From positions 1 through 49,239 of the forward strand of contig NZ_JBHFQG010000028.1 of assembly GCF_041949975.1 (NCBI RefSeq): a stretch of 49,239 bases of DNA. The letters run 5' to 3'. Each line of letters begins with the position of its first letter. The stretch's first letter is position 1. Under the pieces are notes generated by a model that was given only the letters and a program-made list of their open reading frames with translations, was not told the DNA's origin and ran no database searches. Both the position numbers and the translations under genes were made by a program. Shown here in pieces: positions 8,774-17,561 of the stretch. The DNA comes from Alteribacillus sp041949975. Lineage in GTDB: Bacteria; Bacillota; Bacilli; Bacillales; Marinococcaceae.

Positions 8774-8947
8774 ATGTTGTCGAAGGTGGAAAAAATTGAA
8801 GAAGAAATGAAACAGTCAAAAATTCATCTTGCTTTTTTGGAGAATCGTTTAAAAGAGATTCAACAAAATTGTGATCATTCCTTTAAAGGTAATTCTTATT
8901 ATGAAAAATGTGTGAAGTGTCATAAAATAGAAGTTTTCTATTACTAA
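8774..8947 (+). CDS. 57-residue Cys-containing small protein
   Basis: An ORF of 57 codons opened by a strong TAGGAGG six bases before its ATG, 18 bp after thiC. The first 30 residues form an amphipathic, charged helix (EKIEEEMKQSKIHLAFLENR), probably coiled-coil. The last part has C33, H35, C46 and C49 (NCDHSF, CVKCHK), a spacing that could bind a metal ion such as zinc. I cannot name a family. The ribosome binding site, tight spacing and motif argue that it is real and expressed with thiC. A terminator follows at 9025. Confidence 0.65.
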   Translation: MLSKVEKIEEEMKQSKIHLAFLENRLKEIQQNCDHSFKGNSYYEKCVKCHKIEVFYY

Positions 8948-9024
8948 CAAGACTGACAAATTAAAACTGGTTCTAATGCGAACGTGTACCTGTCAAGTAG
9001 AAACAGTTAAAATACTTTTCATCA

Positions 9025-9061
9025 GTGAGGTCCAAAGTCTCATCATTTGGCCTCACTTTCT
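9025..9061 (+). terminator. terminator of the thiC transcript
   Basis: GTGAGG-CCAAA pairs with TTTGG-CCTCAC, followed by TTTCTTT. It lies 78 bases after the 57-codon ORF. Confidence 0.7.
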
Positions 9062-9179
9062 TTATCGTTCAAGCAGCTAGTTACACTCTTTCGTTTAAGT
9101 GCGTCAGATCCCTACGATGTTTCGTATTTCACGGGTATCTTGACAGTGAAACGTCTTTTGGTTGTTTTTGTTTCTAGAA

Positions 9180-9270
9180 CAATCTATCGCACTTCAAGTG
9201 CCAAAAGAAGTTTTCGATGAAAGCATTGTCCCAGCAGTTGCCTCATCGCTGGACATGGACTGGGATTATC
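9180..9270 (-). pseudogene. remnant of IS3/IS150-family transposase
   Basis: On the minus strand this short stretch reads GNCWDNAFIENFFWHLKCDR, the signature around the third catalytic acid (the E of DDE) in IS3-family OrfB. The frame is broken on both sides: a TGA sits where the second Arg of SMSRRGN should be, and a TAG follows within 15 codons. I cannot find the other two catalytic blocks or clear terminal repeats. The rest of 9062-9650 holds no gene I can support. Confidence 0.75.
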
Positions 9271-9578
9271 CCAAGTTGAGCACGAAATACCTCAAAGATG
9301 ATTATATTATCTGCCTCCTTATATAAAGGCAGTTTTTCAATCTTGTCTGCTCTAAGGGCAATATCAATAAGGGCCAGTTTTTAAATGAAGAATTTGTTAA
9401 GCTAATTCCCCACAATAATGGCATATACGTCCACATGCGCCATTTCCGCAATTTACTATTTCATGGCTAGAGATTTTCAGCATTCGACCTATTAAAAAAA
9501 GATAAAGTCTTTGTCCACGAACACATAAAAAAACAATTATTTAGAGTATTGATTATTTTCAGAAAATATAGTATTGTA

Positions 9579-9597
9579 TGATATATCATATATCAAT
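9579..9597. promoter_or_regulatory. putative GntR operator upstream of the Ldh2 gene
   Basis: TGATATATCATATATCAAT contains the inverted repeat TGATAT-N5-ATATCA. The same 19 bases with one change occur at 10721, just before the GntR gene. FCD-type GntR proteins bind such short palindromes. It lies 55 bases before the ATG of the dehydrogenase gene. Confidence 0.6.
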
Positions 9598-9651
9598 AAT
9601 CTACAATTTTACTAAGATGACTAATTTTTATGGCTAGGAGGTTTCATAATA

Positions 9652-10686
9652 ATGTATAAAGTATCAGCAAACAATTTAAGAAATTACTGCAAAAGAATAT
9701 TGGTAGAAGCTTCTTTACCGGAGGAAGAAGCAGAAGTAATAGTGGACAGCCTGGTGGAGGCCAATGAAATTGGGGTTGATTCTCACGGTGTAACAAGACT
9801 TGCAGACTATATAACTCGTTTGAATAAAGGGATAATAGAAAATAAAACGGAATTAACGGTATTAAGGGAAGCTGGCTCCACTATTTTATATGATGCGAAC
9901 AATGGATGGGGCCAGTATGCCGGGAAAGTGGCAATGGAAAGAGCAATAGAAAAAGCAAAAAAATATGGTTCCAGTGTAAGCGGAGTAAGAAATTCAAATC
10001 ATTTTGGCACCGCCTCTTATTTTGCAAAAATGGCAGCTAACGCTGGGTGTTTGGGGATAGTTATGACAAATGCCTCTCCTTTAATGGTAGCGTGGGGATC
10101 GAGAAAACCAACTTTAGGAACAAACCCCTTTTGTGCAGCCGTCCCAACAAATCAGCATCCTGTAGTCCTTGATATGGCTACAAGTAATGTCGCCCGAGGG
10201 AAAATAAATTTGGCTGCAAAAAATAAACAAAGCATTCCAGAAGGGTGGGCCATCACGAAAGATGGTGAACCTACAACCGATGCTGAGGAAGCTCTTAAAG
10301 GGTTTCTATTACCGGTTGGAGCGAAAGGCTCAGGGTTAGCTATGATGATTGATATTATGACAGGAGTAATGACCGGGGCGTTATTTGGGGAGGATATTCC
10401 GAGAATGTACGATGATGCCGATCCTCAACAGCTGGGTCACTTATTCATGGTGTTTAATATAGAAAACTTTATGGATCTCGAAGCGTTTAAGGAACGGATG
10501 GACGAGCGGATTAGACAAACGATAGAAAGTCCAGCGGCACAAGGGTTCGATAAGGTGTTTATGCCGGGAGATATTGAGCAAATGAGAAAAGAAAGCGCTT
10601 TAAAGGAAGGTATTCTGGTAAGTGCGGCAGTCTATAACGAACTAAAGCAATTAGGAGAAGAGTATGGTGTGAACGCCGATCTATAA
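9652..10686 (+). CDS. Ldh2 (malate/L-lactate/sulfolactate dehydrogenase) family oxidoreductase
   Basis: 344 residues, the usual length of the Ldh2 family of NAD(P)-dependent 2-hydroxyacid dehydrogenases. Diagnostic parts are VDSHGVTRL near residue 43, VRNSNHFGTA near 115, GTNPFCAAVP, and KGSGLAMMIDI. The family includes malate, ureidoglycolate, 2,3-diketogulonate and (R)-sulfolactate (ComC) dehydrogenases, and substrate cannot be read from sequence. AGGAGGT precedes the ATG. It is the first gene of a catabolic cluster and carries a GntR-type operator upstream. A second dehydrogenase of an unrelated family lies downstream (14751), so the cluster may oxidise or interconvert both stereoisomers of a hydroxyacid. 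Confidence 0.85.
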   Translation: MYKVSANNLRNYCKRILVEASLPEEEAEVIVDSLVEANEIGVDSHGVTRLADYITRLNKGIIENKTELTVLREAGSTILYDANNGWGQYAGKVAMERAIEKAKKYGSSVSGVRNSNHFGTASYFAKMAANAGCLGIVMTNASPLMVAWGSRKPTLGTNPFCAAVPTNQHPVVLDMATSNVARGKINLAAKNKQSIPEGWAITKDGEPTTDAEEALKGFLLPVGAKGSGLAMMIDIMTGVMTGALFGEDIPRMYDDADPQQLGHLFMVFNIENFMDLEAFKERMDERIRQTIESPAAQGFDKVFMPGDIEQMRKESALKEGILVSAAVYNELKQLGEEYGVNADL

Positions 10687-10720
10687 AGGAACAAATTGGG
10701 TGATTTTTTTAAAAATTCTG

Positions 10721-10739
10721 TGATATATCAAATATCAAT
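10721..10739. promoter_or_regulatory. putative GntR operator upstream of gntR-type gene
   Basis: TGATATATCAAATATCAAT differs from the site at 9579 at one base and keeps the inverted repeat TGATAT-N5-ATATCA. Its position 38 bases before the regulator start suggests autoregulation. Confidence 0.6.
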
Positions 10740-10776
10740 GAGATTAATCAAAATCTGAAAGGAAGATGAGGGGAAA

Positions 10777-11454
10777 ATGGAAATGGATAAGCTGCTGACG
10801 GAGGTTACAGCAAAGACACAAAATATAAAGTCATTAAGGGATGTGGCTTTAGAATTTTTGAGGGAAGCAATTTTTACTGGACATTACCAACCAGGAGATC
10901 ATTTAAAAGAAAGGGATCTGTCAAAGTTATTAGGAATTAGCACGACGCCGATCAAGGAAGCATTAAGAGTTCTAAGCCATGATGGTTTAGTGGAGACAGT
11001 CCCGAGAAAAGGAACATTTGTCTCTGAACTGGTGGAGACATCCATTGAAGAATTTATGATGCTTAAATCGGTGTTAGAGGGACTAGCTGCTAAACTAGCT
11101 GCGTTAAAGATCACAGACGATGAGGTGAAGGTTTTAGAAAAACAAGTGGCAGAGATGGAGAAGCTAACAAAAGCCAAAGAGGTTGAAAAGTTAGTTTCTG
11201 TAAATTTTAAATTTCATAGGTTAATTAGAGAAGCAGCAAATAATCCAATGATGTTTCAGACGTTGAACAATGTAGTTGCACTTGATATCGCTTTTCGAAA
11301 ACGGGCTTTAAAGTACGACATGGAGATTGAGAAAGGGTTTCTAGAACATAATGAAATCTTCCAATCTATTAAAACCGGAAAAGCGGAGTTGGCTGAAGAA
11401 TTAATGAAAAAACACATTATGAGAACAGCAGTTAATGTATTGGAACAAAAATAA
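10777..11454 (+). CDS. GntR family regulator, FCD (FadR-type) subfamily
   Basis: 225 residues. The N-terminal winged helix is clear: REAIFTGHYQPGDHLKERDL, LGISTTPIKEALRVLSHDGL and VPRKGTFVSEL. The remaining 145 residues form an FCD-type ligand domain with all-helical composition and the metal-binding pattern FKFHRLIREAANNP and later AEELMKKHI. Start is the ATG at 10777 or the one two codons later, both after GAGGGG. These regulators respond to the organic acid handled by the neighbouring genes, usually as repressors. Two matching palindromes at 9579 and 10721 are the natural candidate operators. Confidence 0.9.
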   Translation: MEMDKLLTEVTAKTQNIKSLRDVALEFLREAIFTGHYQPGDHLKERDLSKLLGISTTPIKEALRVLSHDGLVETVPRKGTFVSELVETSIEEFMMLKSVLEGLAAKLAALKITDDEVKVLEKQVAEMEKLTKAKEVEKLVSVNFKFHRLIREAANNPMMFQTLNNVVALDIAFRKRALKYDMEIEKGFLEHNEIFQSIKTGKAELAEELMKKHIMRTAVNVLEQK

Positions 11455-11580
11455 TTTTAGTGGAAAAAATAAGGATTTTTTGGGGGGTGAATAATGGGAA
11501 AAGTTTCTTATATACCATTTTAACAGGTTATATCGAGAGCTATCGGTAAAGGGACAAAAATTAACAAGGAGGATTTTGTA

Positions 11581-12617
11581 ATGAAGAAATTAACCGGTTT
11601 TTCACTAATCATGTTATTTTTTTAGTAATGATTTTGTCAGCCTGTAACGGGGCGGAAGAAACAGAAAGTTCCGATAATAGCAACAGCGAAAGCGATGTTG
11701 AAAATGTAAGCGCTTCCTCCAAGTATCCTGAATTTTTGACGGTTGCGGGAGCTACTAGCGGAGGAACCTACTTCTTGTTGGCAAATGCGCTCAGTCAAAT
11801 GATGGCAAGTGAATTCCCTGACATTGATACCAATGCTAAATCCACAGCCGGCTCTCCTGTTATTATTGAAAATATTGAAAACGGGGAGGTTGAACTAGGG
11901 ATTGCGCAAGCCGGGGTTGCGGAGCAAGCATATAATGGTATTGCCCAATTTGAAGGACAAACAATGGAAAATATTCGACAGCTGACCTATTTTTATCCCA
12001 ATGTAATGCAAATGGTGGTAAGAAAAGATGCCGAAATTGAATCGGTCGAAGATTTTTTTGGTAAAACCATTGCAGTAGGGGCATCAGGAAGTGCAACAGA
12101 ACTGAACAGTCGAGATCTGGTTAAAGCGGCAGGGTTAACATATGATAACATCACACCTGAATATGTGAGCGAATCTCAGTCTGTAGAATTAATGAGAAAT
12201 AAACAGGCCGATGGTGCCAATATGATTGCTGCCTTAGGAAGTTCAAATATGCTAGACATTTTAAGTACAGGTGATTACGAAATTCTTGAGATTGATGAAG
12301 AAACAATTAAGACGCTGTCAGAAGAAGTAAATGGCGCCTACTACCCGTATACGATTCCGGCCGACACATACCCAAATCAACCGGACCCAATTGAAACGTA
12401 CGCTGTTGCCAATTGGCTGCATGGAAGCGCGGAGCTTTCGGAAGATTTTGTTTATGAAATGATGACGAGCATATATGAAAATAAGGAAGTCCTGGTTGAA
12501 ACACACAACGTAGCGGAAAATATTAATTTAGAGGATGCCTTAAATGGTCAAACGATCCCTCTCCATGACGGGGCGATTAAATTCTATGAAGAGAATGGAA
12601 TTAAAGTGAATCAATAA
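11581..12617 (+). CDS. TAXI-family TRAP transporter substrate-binding lipoprotein (frameshifted in signal peptide)
   Basis: About 345 residues in the intended product. Strong AAGGAGG precedes ATG at 11581, which reads MKKLTGFSLIMLFF and then hits TAG at 11623. Adding one T to the seven-T run 11617-11623 restores LVMILSAC, a lipobox, and the rest of the protein. The uninterrupted frame begins only at ATG 11628, which lacks a signal peptide. The mature part has TAXI features: TVAGATSGGTYFLLANALSQ, a region with GIAQAGVAEQAYNG and AVGASGSATEL. The protein would bind a carboxylate outside the membrane and deliver it to the fused permease encoded next. Whether this is a real mutation, a sequencing error or slippage is open. 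Confidence 0.8.
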
Positions 12618-12727
12618 GTAGGAGCTCAGCCGGGGGAGAATGCATCCTTTCTACTCCGGCAGGTAATCATTTTACGCCACCGGCATTTTTAAAAGAAGAG
12701 CAATGTATGAGGGAAGAGGTGATGGTA

Positions 12728-14764
12728 ATGGTCAAAAAGGCGAAGAACGATTCAAAAAAAAAAGATGACAAAAAGAGGCCAGCTGCTGCAAGTGATACAG
12801 AGGAGAAGAAAGAAATAGCAGAAAAAATTAATGTAGAAGACATAGCAAAAAATTTTGAGGTGGAAACGAAATACCGAAACATTAAAGGGAAAATAGGATT
12901 AATGGTTGCTTCCATTGCAATAGCAATGTCGGCCTTTCATCTGTTTACTGCAGCCATACCGATAGTCAGTGGGAAACACCGGGCGATGCACTTGCTGTTT
13001 GCACTCGTTCTTGTCTTTTTGTTATACCCTGGCCGAAAGAAGTCTAGTCAAGAAAAACCAACCGTATTTGATTATCTTTTTGCTATAGTAGCTGCTGTTT
13101 CCACAGGATACTTAGTTGTTATGTTTGATGCGATAGCAATAAGAGGGATGACTACTACAACGCTTGATTTGGTCATGGGCTTTATTACGATCGTAGTTGT
13201 AATAGAAGCAACCCGCCGATGTATCGGAATAGAGCTTCCCATTCTGGCTTTGCTGTTTTTAGCTTATGCTTATTTAGGTCCATACTTACCAGGAGAGATG
13301 ACTCACCGGGGGTATAATCTGGAAACATTAATTCAGCATATGTACATTGGAAGCGAAGGAATTTTTGGAATAGCGCTTGGAACGTCGGCAGCGTATATTT
13401 TCCTTTTCATTCTATTCGGGGCTTTTTTAAACGGGACTGGTCTATCGAGCTTTTTTACAAATGCTTCGATGGCTCTGGCAGGTCATAGGCCAGGCGGACC
13501 AGCAAAGGTATCTATATTAACAAGCGGATCTTTAGGGATGATTAATGGAAGTGCGGTAGCAAACGTGTCAACGACAGGTCTGTTTACGATTCCTTTAATG
13601 AATCAAGTTGGATATAAACGGAGATTCGCTGCAGGTGTAGAATCGACCGCCTCAACAGGGGGACAGTTTACCCCGCCAATTATGGGTACGGCCGCTTTTA
13701 TTATGGCTGAATTTTTAGGTGTTCCATATACAAATATTATTATAGCAGGTGTTATTCCGGCCATTCTTTACTTTGTTTCTTTGTGGGTGATGGTTCACTT
13801 TGAAGCATTGAAATCAGGGTTGCATGGAGTATCAAAAGAACTTCTCCCGGAAATGAAAAGCGTTTTTAAAGAAAAAGGGCACTTGCTGCTCCCTATTGTT
13901 TTGCTTCTGTTTATGCTATTTGCAGGTTATACACCAGTATACGCAGCCTTTTTTTCCATCGTAGCAACCTATTTCGTTAGTTTTTTACGGAACTCAACAC
14001 GAATGGATATGAAAACATTGTTTAAAACGTTAGAAGAAGGTGCGAAAGGTGCTATTACAGTTGCAATGGCAACAGCAGTTGTGGGTTTTATTATTGGCGT
14101 TGTCTCGTTGACGGGGATTGGTTTAAAATTAGCGAACCTCATTTTAGTTTTTTCGAATGAACAATTATTATTAACTTTGGTCCTGACAATGATAACCGCC
14201 ATTATACTAGGCATGGGTCTTCCGACCGCTGCCTGTTATATTGTTGGAGCTACTGTTGCAGCCCCAGCAATCACTCAATTAGGCGTTGAACCATTAGTAG
14301 CTCACTTTTTCGTTTTATATTTTGCTTGTTTGTCTGCCATTACACCTCCAGTCGCTTTAGCATCGTACGCGGCTGCCGGTATTGCCGGAGAATCACCATC
14401 AAAAGTAGGGTGGACAGGCTTTAGATTAGGTATTACAGGCTTTATCGTTCCATTTGTTTTTGTCTATTCTCCAGAGTTGCTTTTACAAACCAATCAATAT
14501 TTAACGGTGGGACTTGCATTTGTAACCGCACTGGTCGGGGTATTTTCTTTAGGTACAGCCATTGTAGGCTATCTATTAGATTACACAAAGGTGTATGAGA
14601 GAGTCATGTTAATTGTAAGCTCCCTGTGCTTAATACAAGCTGGCATAACAACGGATGTAGTCGGGATTTCTCTGCTGGTCATTGTGTTATACGCACAATT
14701 GAGGAGAACAAAAAGTATAAAAGAGATCATAAAAGGAAAGAGGTTCGAGAATGAAGCCATTTAA
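12728..14764 (+). CDS. TRAP transporter permease, fused small and large (DctQM-like) subunits
   Basis: About 678 residues. After a 65-residue charged Lys-rich cytoplasmic start come membrane helices of the small subunit and then the DctM-like large subunit. Recognisable blocks are GTSAAYIFLFILFGAFLNGTG, GSLGMINGSAVANVSTTG, TASTGGQFTPPIMGTAAFIM and GMGLPTAACYIVGATVAAPA, the standard marks of TAXI-type TRAP permeases. I prefer ATG 12728, with AGGTGAT before it, over ATG 12707. It imports an organic acid driven by an ion gradient, together with the TAXI lipoprotein. Its 3' end overlaps the next gene by 14 bp. Confidence 0.92.
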   Translation: MVKKAKNDSKKKDDKKRPAAASDTEEKKEIAEKINVEDIAKNFEVETKYRNIKGKIGLMVASIAIAMSAFHLFTAAIPIVSGKHRAMHLLFALVLVFLLYPGRKKSSQEKPTVFDYLFAIVAAVSTGYLVVMFDAIAIRGMTTTTLDLVMGFITIVVVIEATRRCIGIELPILALLFLAYAYLGPYLPGEMTHRGYNLETLIQHMYIGSEGIFGIALGTSAAYIFLFILFGAFLNGTGLSSFFTNASMALAGHRPGGPAKVSILTSGSLGMINGSAVANVSTTGLFTIPLMNQVGYKRRFAAGVESTASTGGQFTPPIMGTAAFIMAEFLGVPYTNIIIAGVIPAILYFVSLWVMVHFEALKSGLHGVSKELLPEMKSVFKEKGHLLLPIVLLLFMLFAGYTPVYAAFFSIVATYFVSFLRNSTRMDMKTLFKTLEEGAKGAITVAMATAVVGFIIGVVSLTGIGLKLANLILVFSNEQLLLTLVLTMITAIILGMGLPTAACYIVGATVAAPAITQLGVEPLVAHFFVLYFACLSAITPPVALASYAAAGIAGESPSKVGWTGFRLGITGFIVPFVFVYSPELLLQTNQYLTVGLAFVTALVGVFSLGTAIVGYLLDYTKVYERVMLIVSSLCLIQAGITTDVVGISLLVIVLYAQLRRTKSIKEIIKGKRFENEAI

Positions 14765-15740
14765 GGTATTAGTCGTGCAGCCAATTTTAGAAAGGGGCAT
14801 GCAAACGTTAATAGACGCAGATATCGATATTGTTCAACCAAATTCTTTGGAAGATGAGACGTTAGCAGAATTAGCAGCTGATTGTGACGGAATGTTAGTA
14901 AGGACAAAAACGATTCCACGAAAAATAATAGAGAGAGCAACAAAGCTTAAAGTGATTGCCCGTTCAGGAGTTGGTTACGATAATGTCGACCTGGAAGCAG
15001 CTGCTCAAAGGGGAATTTACGTCTGTAATGTTCCACAAGCCAATGCCAATTCGGTGGCGGAACAAGTCATTGGAATGATTATTGCGTTGGCACACCGTAT
15101 TATCAAAGCTGATAAAGCTTTGCGGCAAAATCGCTTTGAGGTGCGGGAAACTTTTATTGGATCAGAGTTAAAAGGAAAAACAGTAGGTTTGATCGGTTTC
15201 GGGAGCATTGGCCAGTTAACAGCCAAAAAATGTGCGTTTGGATTGGATATGGATGTTGTTGCTTACGATCCATTTTTAGAAAATAAAAATAAATTTGATT
15301 ATTTAACATTCATGGACTCTGTGGAATCGGTACTAAAAATATCAGACTTTGTGTCTTTACATCTTCCTTACAGCTCAGAACTCCATCATTTTATCGGTGA
15401 ACAAGAAATAAATAAAATGAAAGGCGGAGCTTTTTTGATTAACTGTGCCAGGGGAGGACTGGTTGATGAAAAAGCTCTGTATCAGGCAATTAAGAATGAA
15501 CGAATTTCAGGGGCTGGCTTGGATGTATATGAAGAAGAGCCGCCTCAAAAGAACCACTATTTATGGGAGCTGGATAATGTCATTGTTACACCGCATATGG
15601 CTGCCCATACAAAAGAGGCACTAGAAGCCATGGCGGTAGGAGCTGCAAAAGAAATTATTGATGTGTTTAATGGAAAACAACCACAGAGCTGTGTAAATAA
15701 ATATCTTCTAGATAGAAAAATAAATGAAACAATTAATTGA
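14751..15740 (+). CDS. D-isomer-specific 2-hydroxyacid dehydrogenase (phosphoglycerate dehydrogenase-like)
   Basis: 329 residues. The NAD-binding motif GLIGFGSIGQ is near residue 145, and the catalytic Arg, Glu and His blocks appear as INCARGGLVDEKAL, DVYEEEPP and VTPHMAAHTKEA. The family reduces 2-oxo acids or oxidises D- or, as in SlcC-type enzymes, (S)-2-hydroxyacids in the cytoplasm. It overlaps the permease gene by 14 bp, which shows translational coupling. With the Ldh2-type enzyme at 9652 the cluster has two structurally unrelated hydroxyacid dehydrogenases, a pairing known for racemising sulfolactate (SlcC and ComC), though no sulfonate lyase is present here. Confidence 0.88.
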   Translation: MKPFKVLVVQPILERGMQTLIDADIDIVQPNSLEDETLAELAADCDGMLVRTKTIPRKIIERATKLKVIARSGVGYDNVDLEAAAQRGIYVCNVPQANANSVAEQVIGMIIALAHRIIKADKALRQNRFEVRETFIGSELKGKTVGLIGFGSIGQLTAKKCAFGLDMDVVAYDPFLENKNKFDYLTFMDSVESVLKISDFVSLHLPYSSELHHFIGEQEINKMKGGAFLINCARGGLVDEKALYQAIKNERISGAGLDVYEEEPPQKNHYLWELDNVIVTPHMAAHTKEALEAMAVGAAKEIIDVFNGKQPQSCVNKYLLDRKINETIN

Positions 15741-15813
15741 AGATACTGGAAGAAGATCTAATATTGATTCAGCACTATTGACAGATGTAGATACTATAGA
15801 AAGGGGAATTTGA

Positions 15814-16608
15814 ATGTTTCATAATAAATTAAAACAACAACTAATGGATCAGACTCAGGCAACAGCCTTTGGTGTTTTTATAGGTTTTCCTTCCACCCAA
15901 ATGGTTGAAATGGCAGCCTACAATGGTTTTGATGTTGTCGTCATCGATAATGAACACGGCTTGCTTTCTACAGAAAATATAGAACATATGGTTATTGCTG
16001 CGGAACATGCAGGAGTAACTTCTATTGTGCGTGTCGTTTCCAGTGAGTCTGGCGAGATATTAAAAGCGATGGATCGCGGTGCCCATGGGGTCCATGTACC
16101 ACAGGTCGATACGAAAGAGGAGGCCCAACAGGTAGTTAATGCGATAAAGTACCCTCCCGTTGGTAATAGAGGGGCCGCATTCTCCATGAGAGCAGCTCGT
16201 TATGGCGCGGTGCCTATCAAAGATTATTTAATCCATGCAAATGAAGAAACACTAGCATGTATTCATATAGAGAGTAAAAAGGCTTTGGATAATATAGAGG
16301 AAATCATAAGTGTTTCAGGCATTGATATGGTTTATATTGGTCCAACCGACTTATCTGTGTCCCTCGGTTATGAAGGAAGTATAGACCACCCGGAATTGCT
16401 TAAAGCAATTGATTCTATACAAGAAACAGCTCGGAAATATGATGTTAAGGTAGGTATTCATACAAAGGACAGTGAGGGAGCGAGATTAAGAAAGGAATGG
16501 GGAGCAGATTATGTTTGTTTAACAGTTACTTCTCTTCTTAACCAATCATTTTCAGGTTATATTCAAAATGCAAAAGAAGCAAGTGGAGAAAAAAATAACT
16601 TTAAATAA
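15814..16608 (+). CDS. HpcH/HpaI family aldolase
   Basis: 264 residues, the normal length of class II HpcH/HpaI aldolases, which cleave 4-hydroxy-2-oxo acids to pyruvate and an aldehyde using a divalent metal. Key parts are VVIDNEHGLLSTE, the RGAHGVHVPQVDTKEEA block, ACIHIESKKALDNIEEI with the metal-binding Glu, and YIGPTDLSVSLG with the metal-binding Asp. The start ATG follows AAGGGGAA. It lies between the dehydrogenase and a DHDPS-family lyase, and the next gene begins 14 bases beyond its stop, so they are co-transcribed. The actual hydroxy-oxo acid is not known. Confidence 0.88.
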   Translation: MFHNKLKQQLMDQTQATAFGVFIGFPSTQMVEMAAYNGFDVVVIDNEHGLLSTENIEHMVIAAEHAGVTSIVRVVSSESGEILKAMDRGAHGVHVPQVDTKEEAQQVVNAIKYPPVGNRGAAFSMRAARYGAVPIKDYLIHANEETLACIHIESKKALDNIEEIISVSGIDMVYIGPTDLSVSLGYEGSIDHPELLKAIDSIQETARKYDVKVGIHTKDSEGARLRKEWGADYVCLTVTSLLNQSFSGYIQNAKEASGEKNNFK

Positions 16609-16622
16609 GGAGAGTGGAAAAC

Positions 16623-17543
16623 ATGACCTACAAAAAATTAGCAAAAAATTTAGAAACAATTTGTGCTATAAATATAACCCCATTTTATAAAGACACAAAG
16701 GAAATTGACTGGGGAGGACTAGAAGAAAATATTCAATTTTTATTGAAACATGGTACGGAAGTAATTGTTCCAAACGGAAATACGGGTGAATTTTATGCTT
16801 TAACGTTGGAAGAGGCAAAACAACAAACAAGAAACGTGGTCGACATTGTACAAGGTAGAGCAACAGTGGTAGCAGGAGTTGGCTATTCCGTTAATACAGC
16901 CATTGAGTTAGGAAAGGATGCCCAAGAAGCAGGGGCTGATTGTGTAATGATTCATCAGCCCATTCATCCTTATGTAACCACAGATGGAGCCATTTCTTAT
17001 TTTAAAAAGATCATTGAAGCATTAGATATTCCTTCTATTATCTATTTTAAAGATCCACATTTAAGTGATGATGTTATTAAGGAATTAGCACCATTAGAAA
17101 AATTTATAGGAATAAAATACGCGATTAACGATTTACCACGCTTTAAGAAAGTTATAAGGGAAGTACCCGAAGAGCACAATCTGGCATGGATCTGCGGAAC
17201 AGCTGAAAAATGGGCTCCGTTTTTCTATAACGCAGGTGCTAAAGGTTTTACGTCTGGAATAATTAATATTTATCCCGAAAGTTCTTTTGCTATGTTAAAC
17301 GGGTTAAGAGAAGGCGATCATGAAATGGTGTGGAAAGTTTGGGAAGAAACATTGGATTATGAAAACCTAAGAGCCAAATACAATAACGGTAATAATGTCG
17401 TAGTCATAAAGGAATCCATGGCTGAAATTGGGATGAATAGTGGTGTTACAAGAGAACCAGTGAATCCATTAAATGAAGAAGATAAGAAAGAAGTTGAAGA
17501 AATTTTGGAAAGTTGGAATCTGCTAAACAAAGTAAATGACTAA
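16623..17543 (+). CDS. dihydrodipicolinate synthase (DHDPS) family lyase or dehydratase
   Basis: 306 residues from the ATG at 16623, eight bases after AAGGAGAG; a GTG at 16614 is in frame but lies inside that site. The TIM-barrel family marks are NITPFYKD, the NGNTGEFYALTLEEA loop, VVAGVGYS, IYFKD, and the Schiff-base lysine K165 in GIKYAIND. The family makes or breaks C-C bonds next to pyruvate or dehydrates sugar acids (5-dehydro-4-deoxyglucarate dehydratase, KdgD). In this catabolic cluster a sugar-acid or hydroxy-oxo-acid role is more likely than lysine synthesis. Confidence 0.85.
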   Translation: MTYKKLAKNLETICAINITPFYKDTKEIDWGGLEENIQFLLKHGTEVIVPNGNTGEFYALTLEEAKQQTRNVVDIVQGRATVVAGVGYSVNTAIELGKDAQEAGADCVMIHQPIHPYVTTDGAISYFKKIIEALDIPSIIYFKDPHLSDDVIKELAPLEKFIGIKYAINDLPRFKKVIREVPEEHNLAWICGTAEKWAPFFYNAGAKGFTSGIINIYPESSFAMLNGLREGDHEMVWKVWEETLDYENLRAKYNNGNNVVVIKESMAEIGMNSGVTREPVNPLNEEDKKEVEEILESWNLLNKVND

Positions 17544-17561
17544 AAGAGGAGTCGATACAGA

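Noticed and set aside
11494..11523. Nine-codon frame with good binding site between gntR and the TAXI gene
   Set aside because: Too short to support as a gene; could be a leader peptide or leftover, but nothing in the sequence decides this.
16623..17543. DHDPS-family gene as lysine biosynthesis dapA
   Set aside because: It is embedded in a TRAP-linked catabolic cluster with no other lysine genes.
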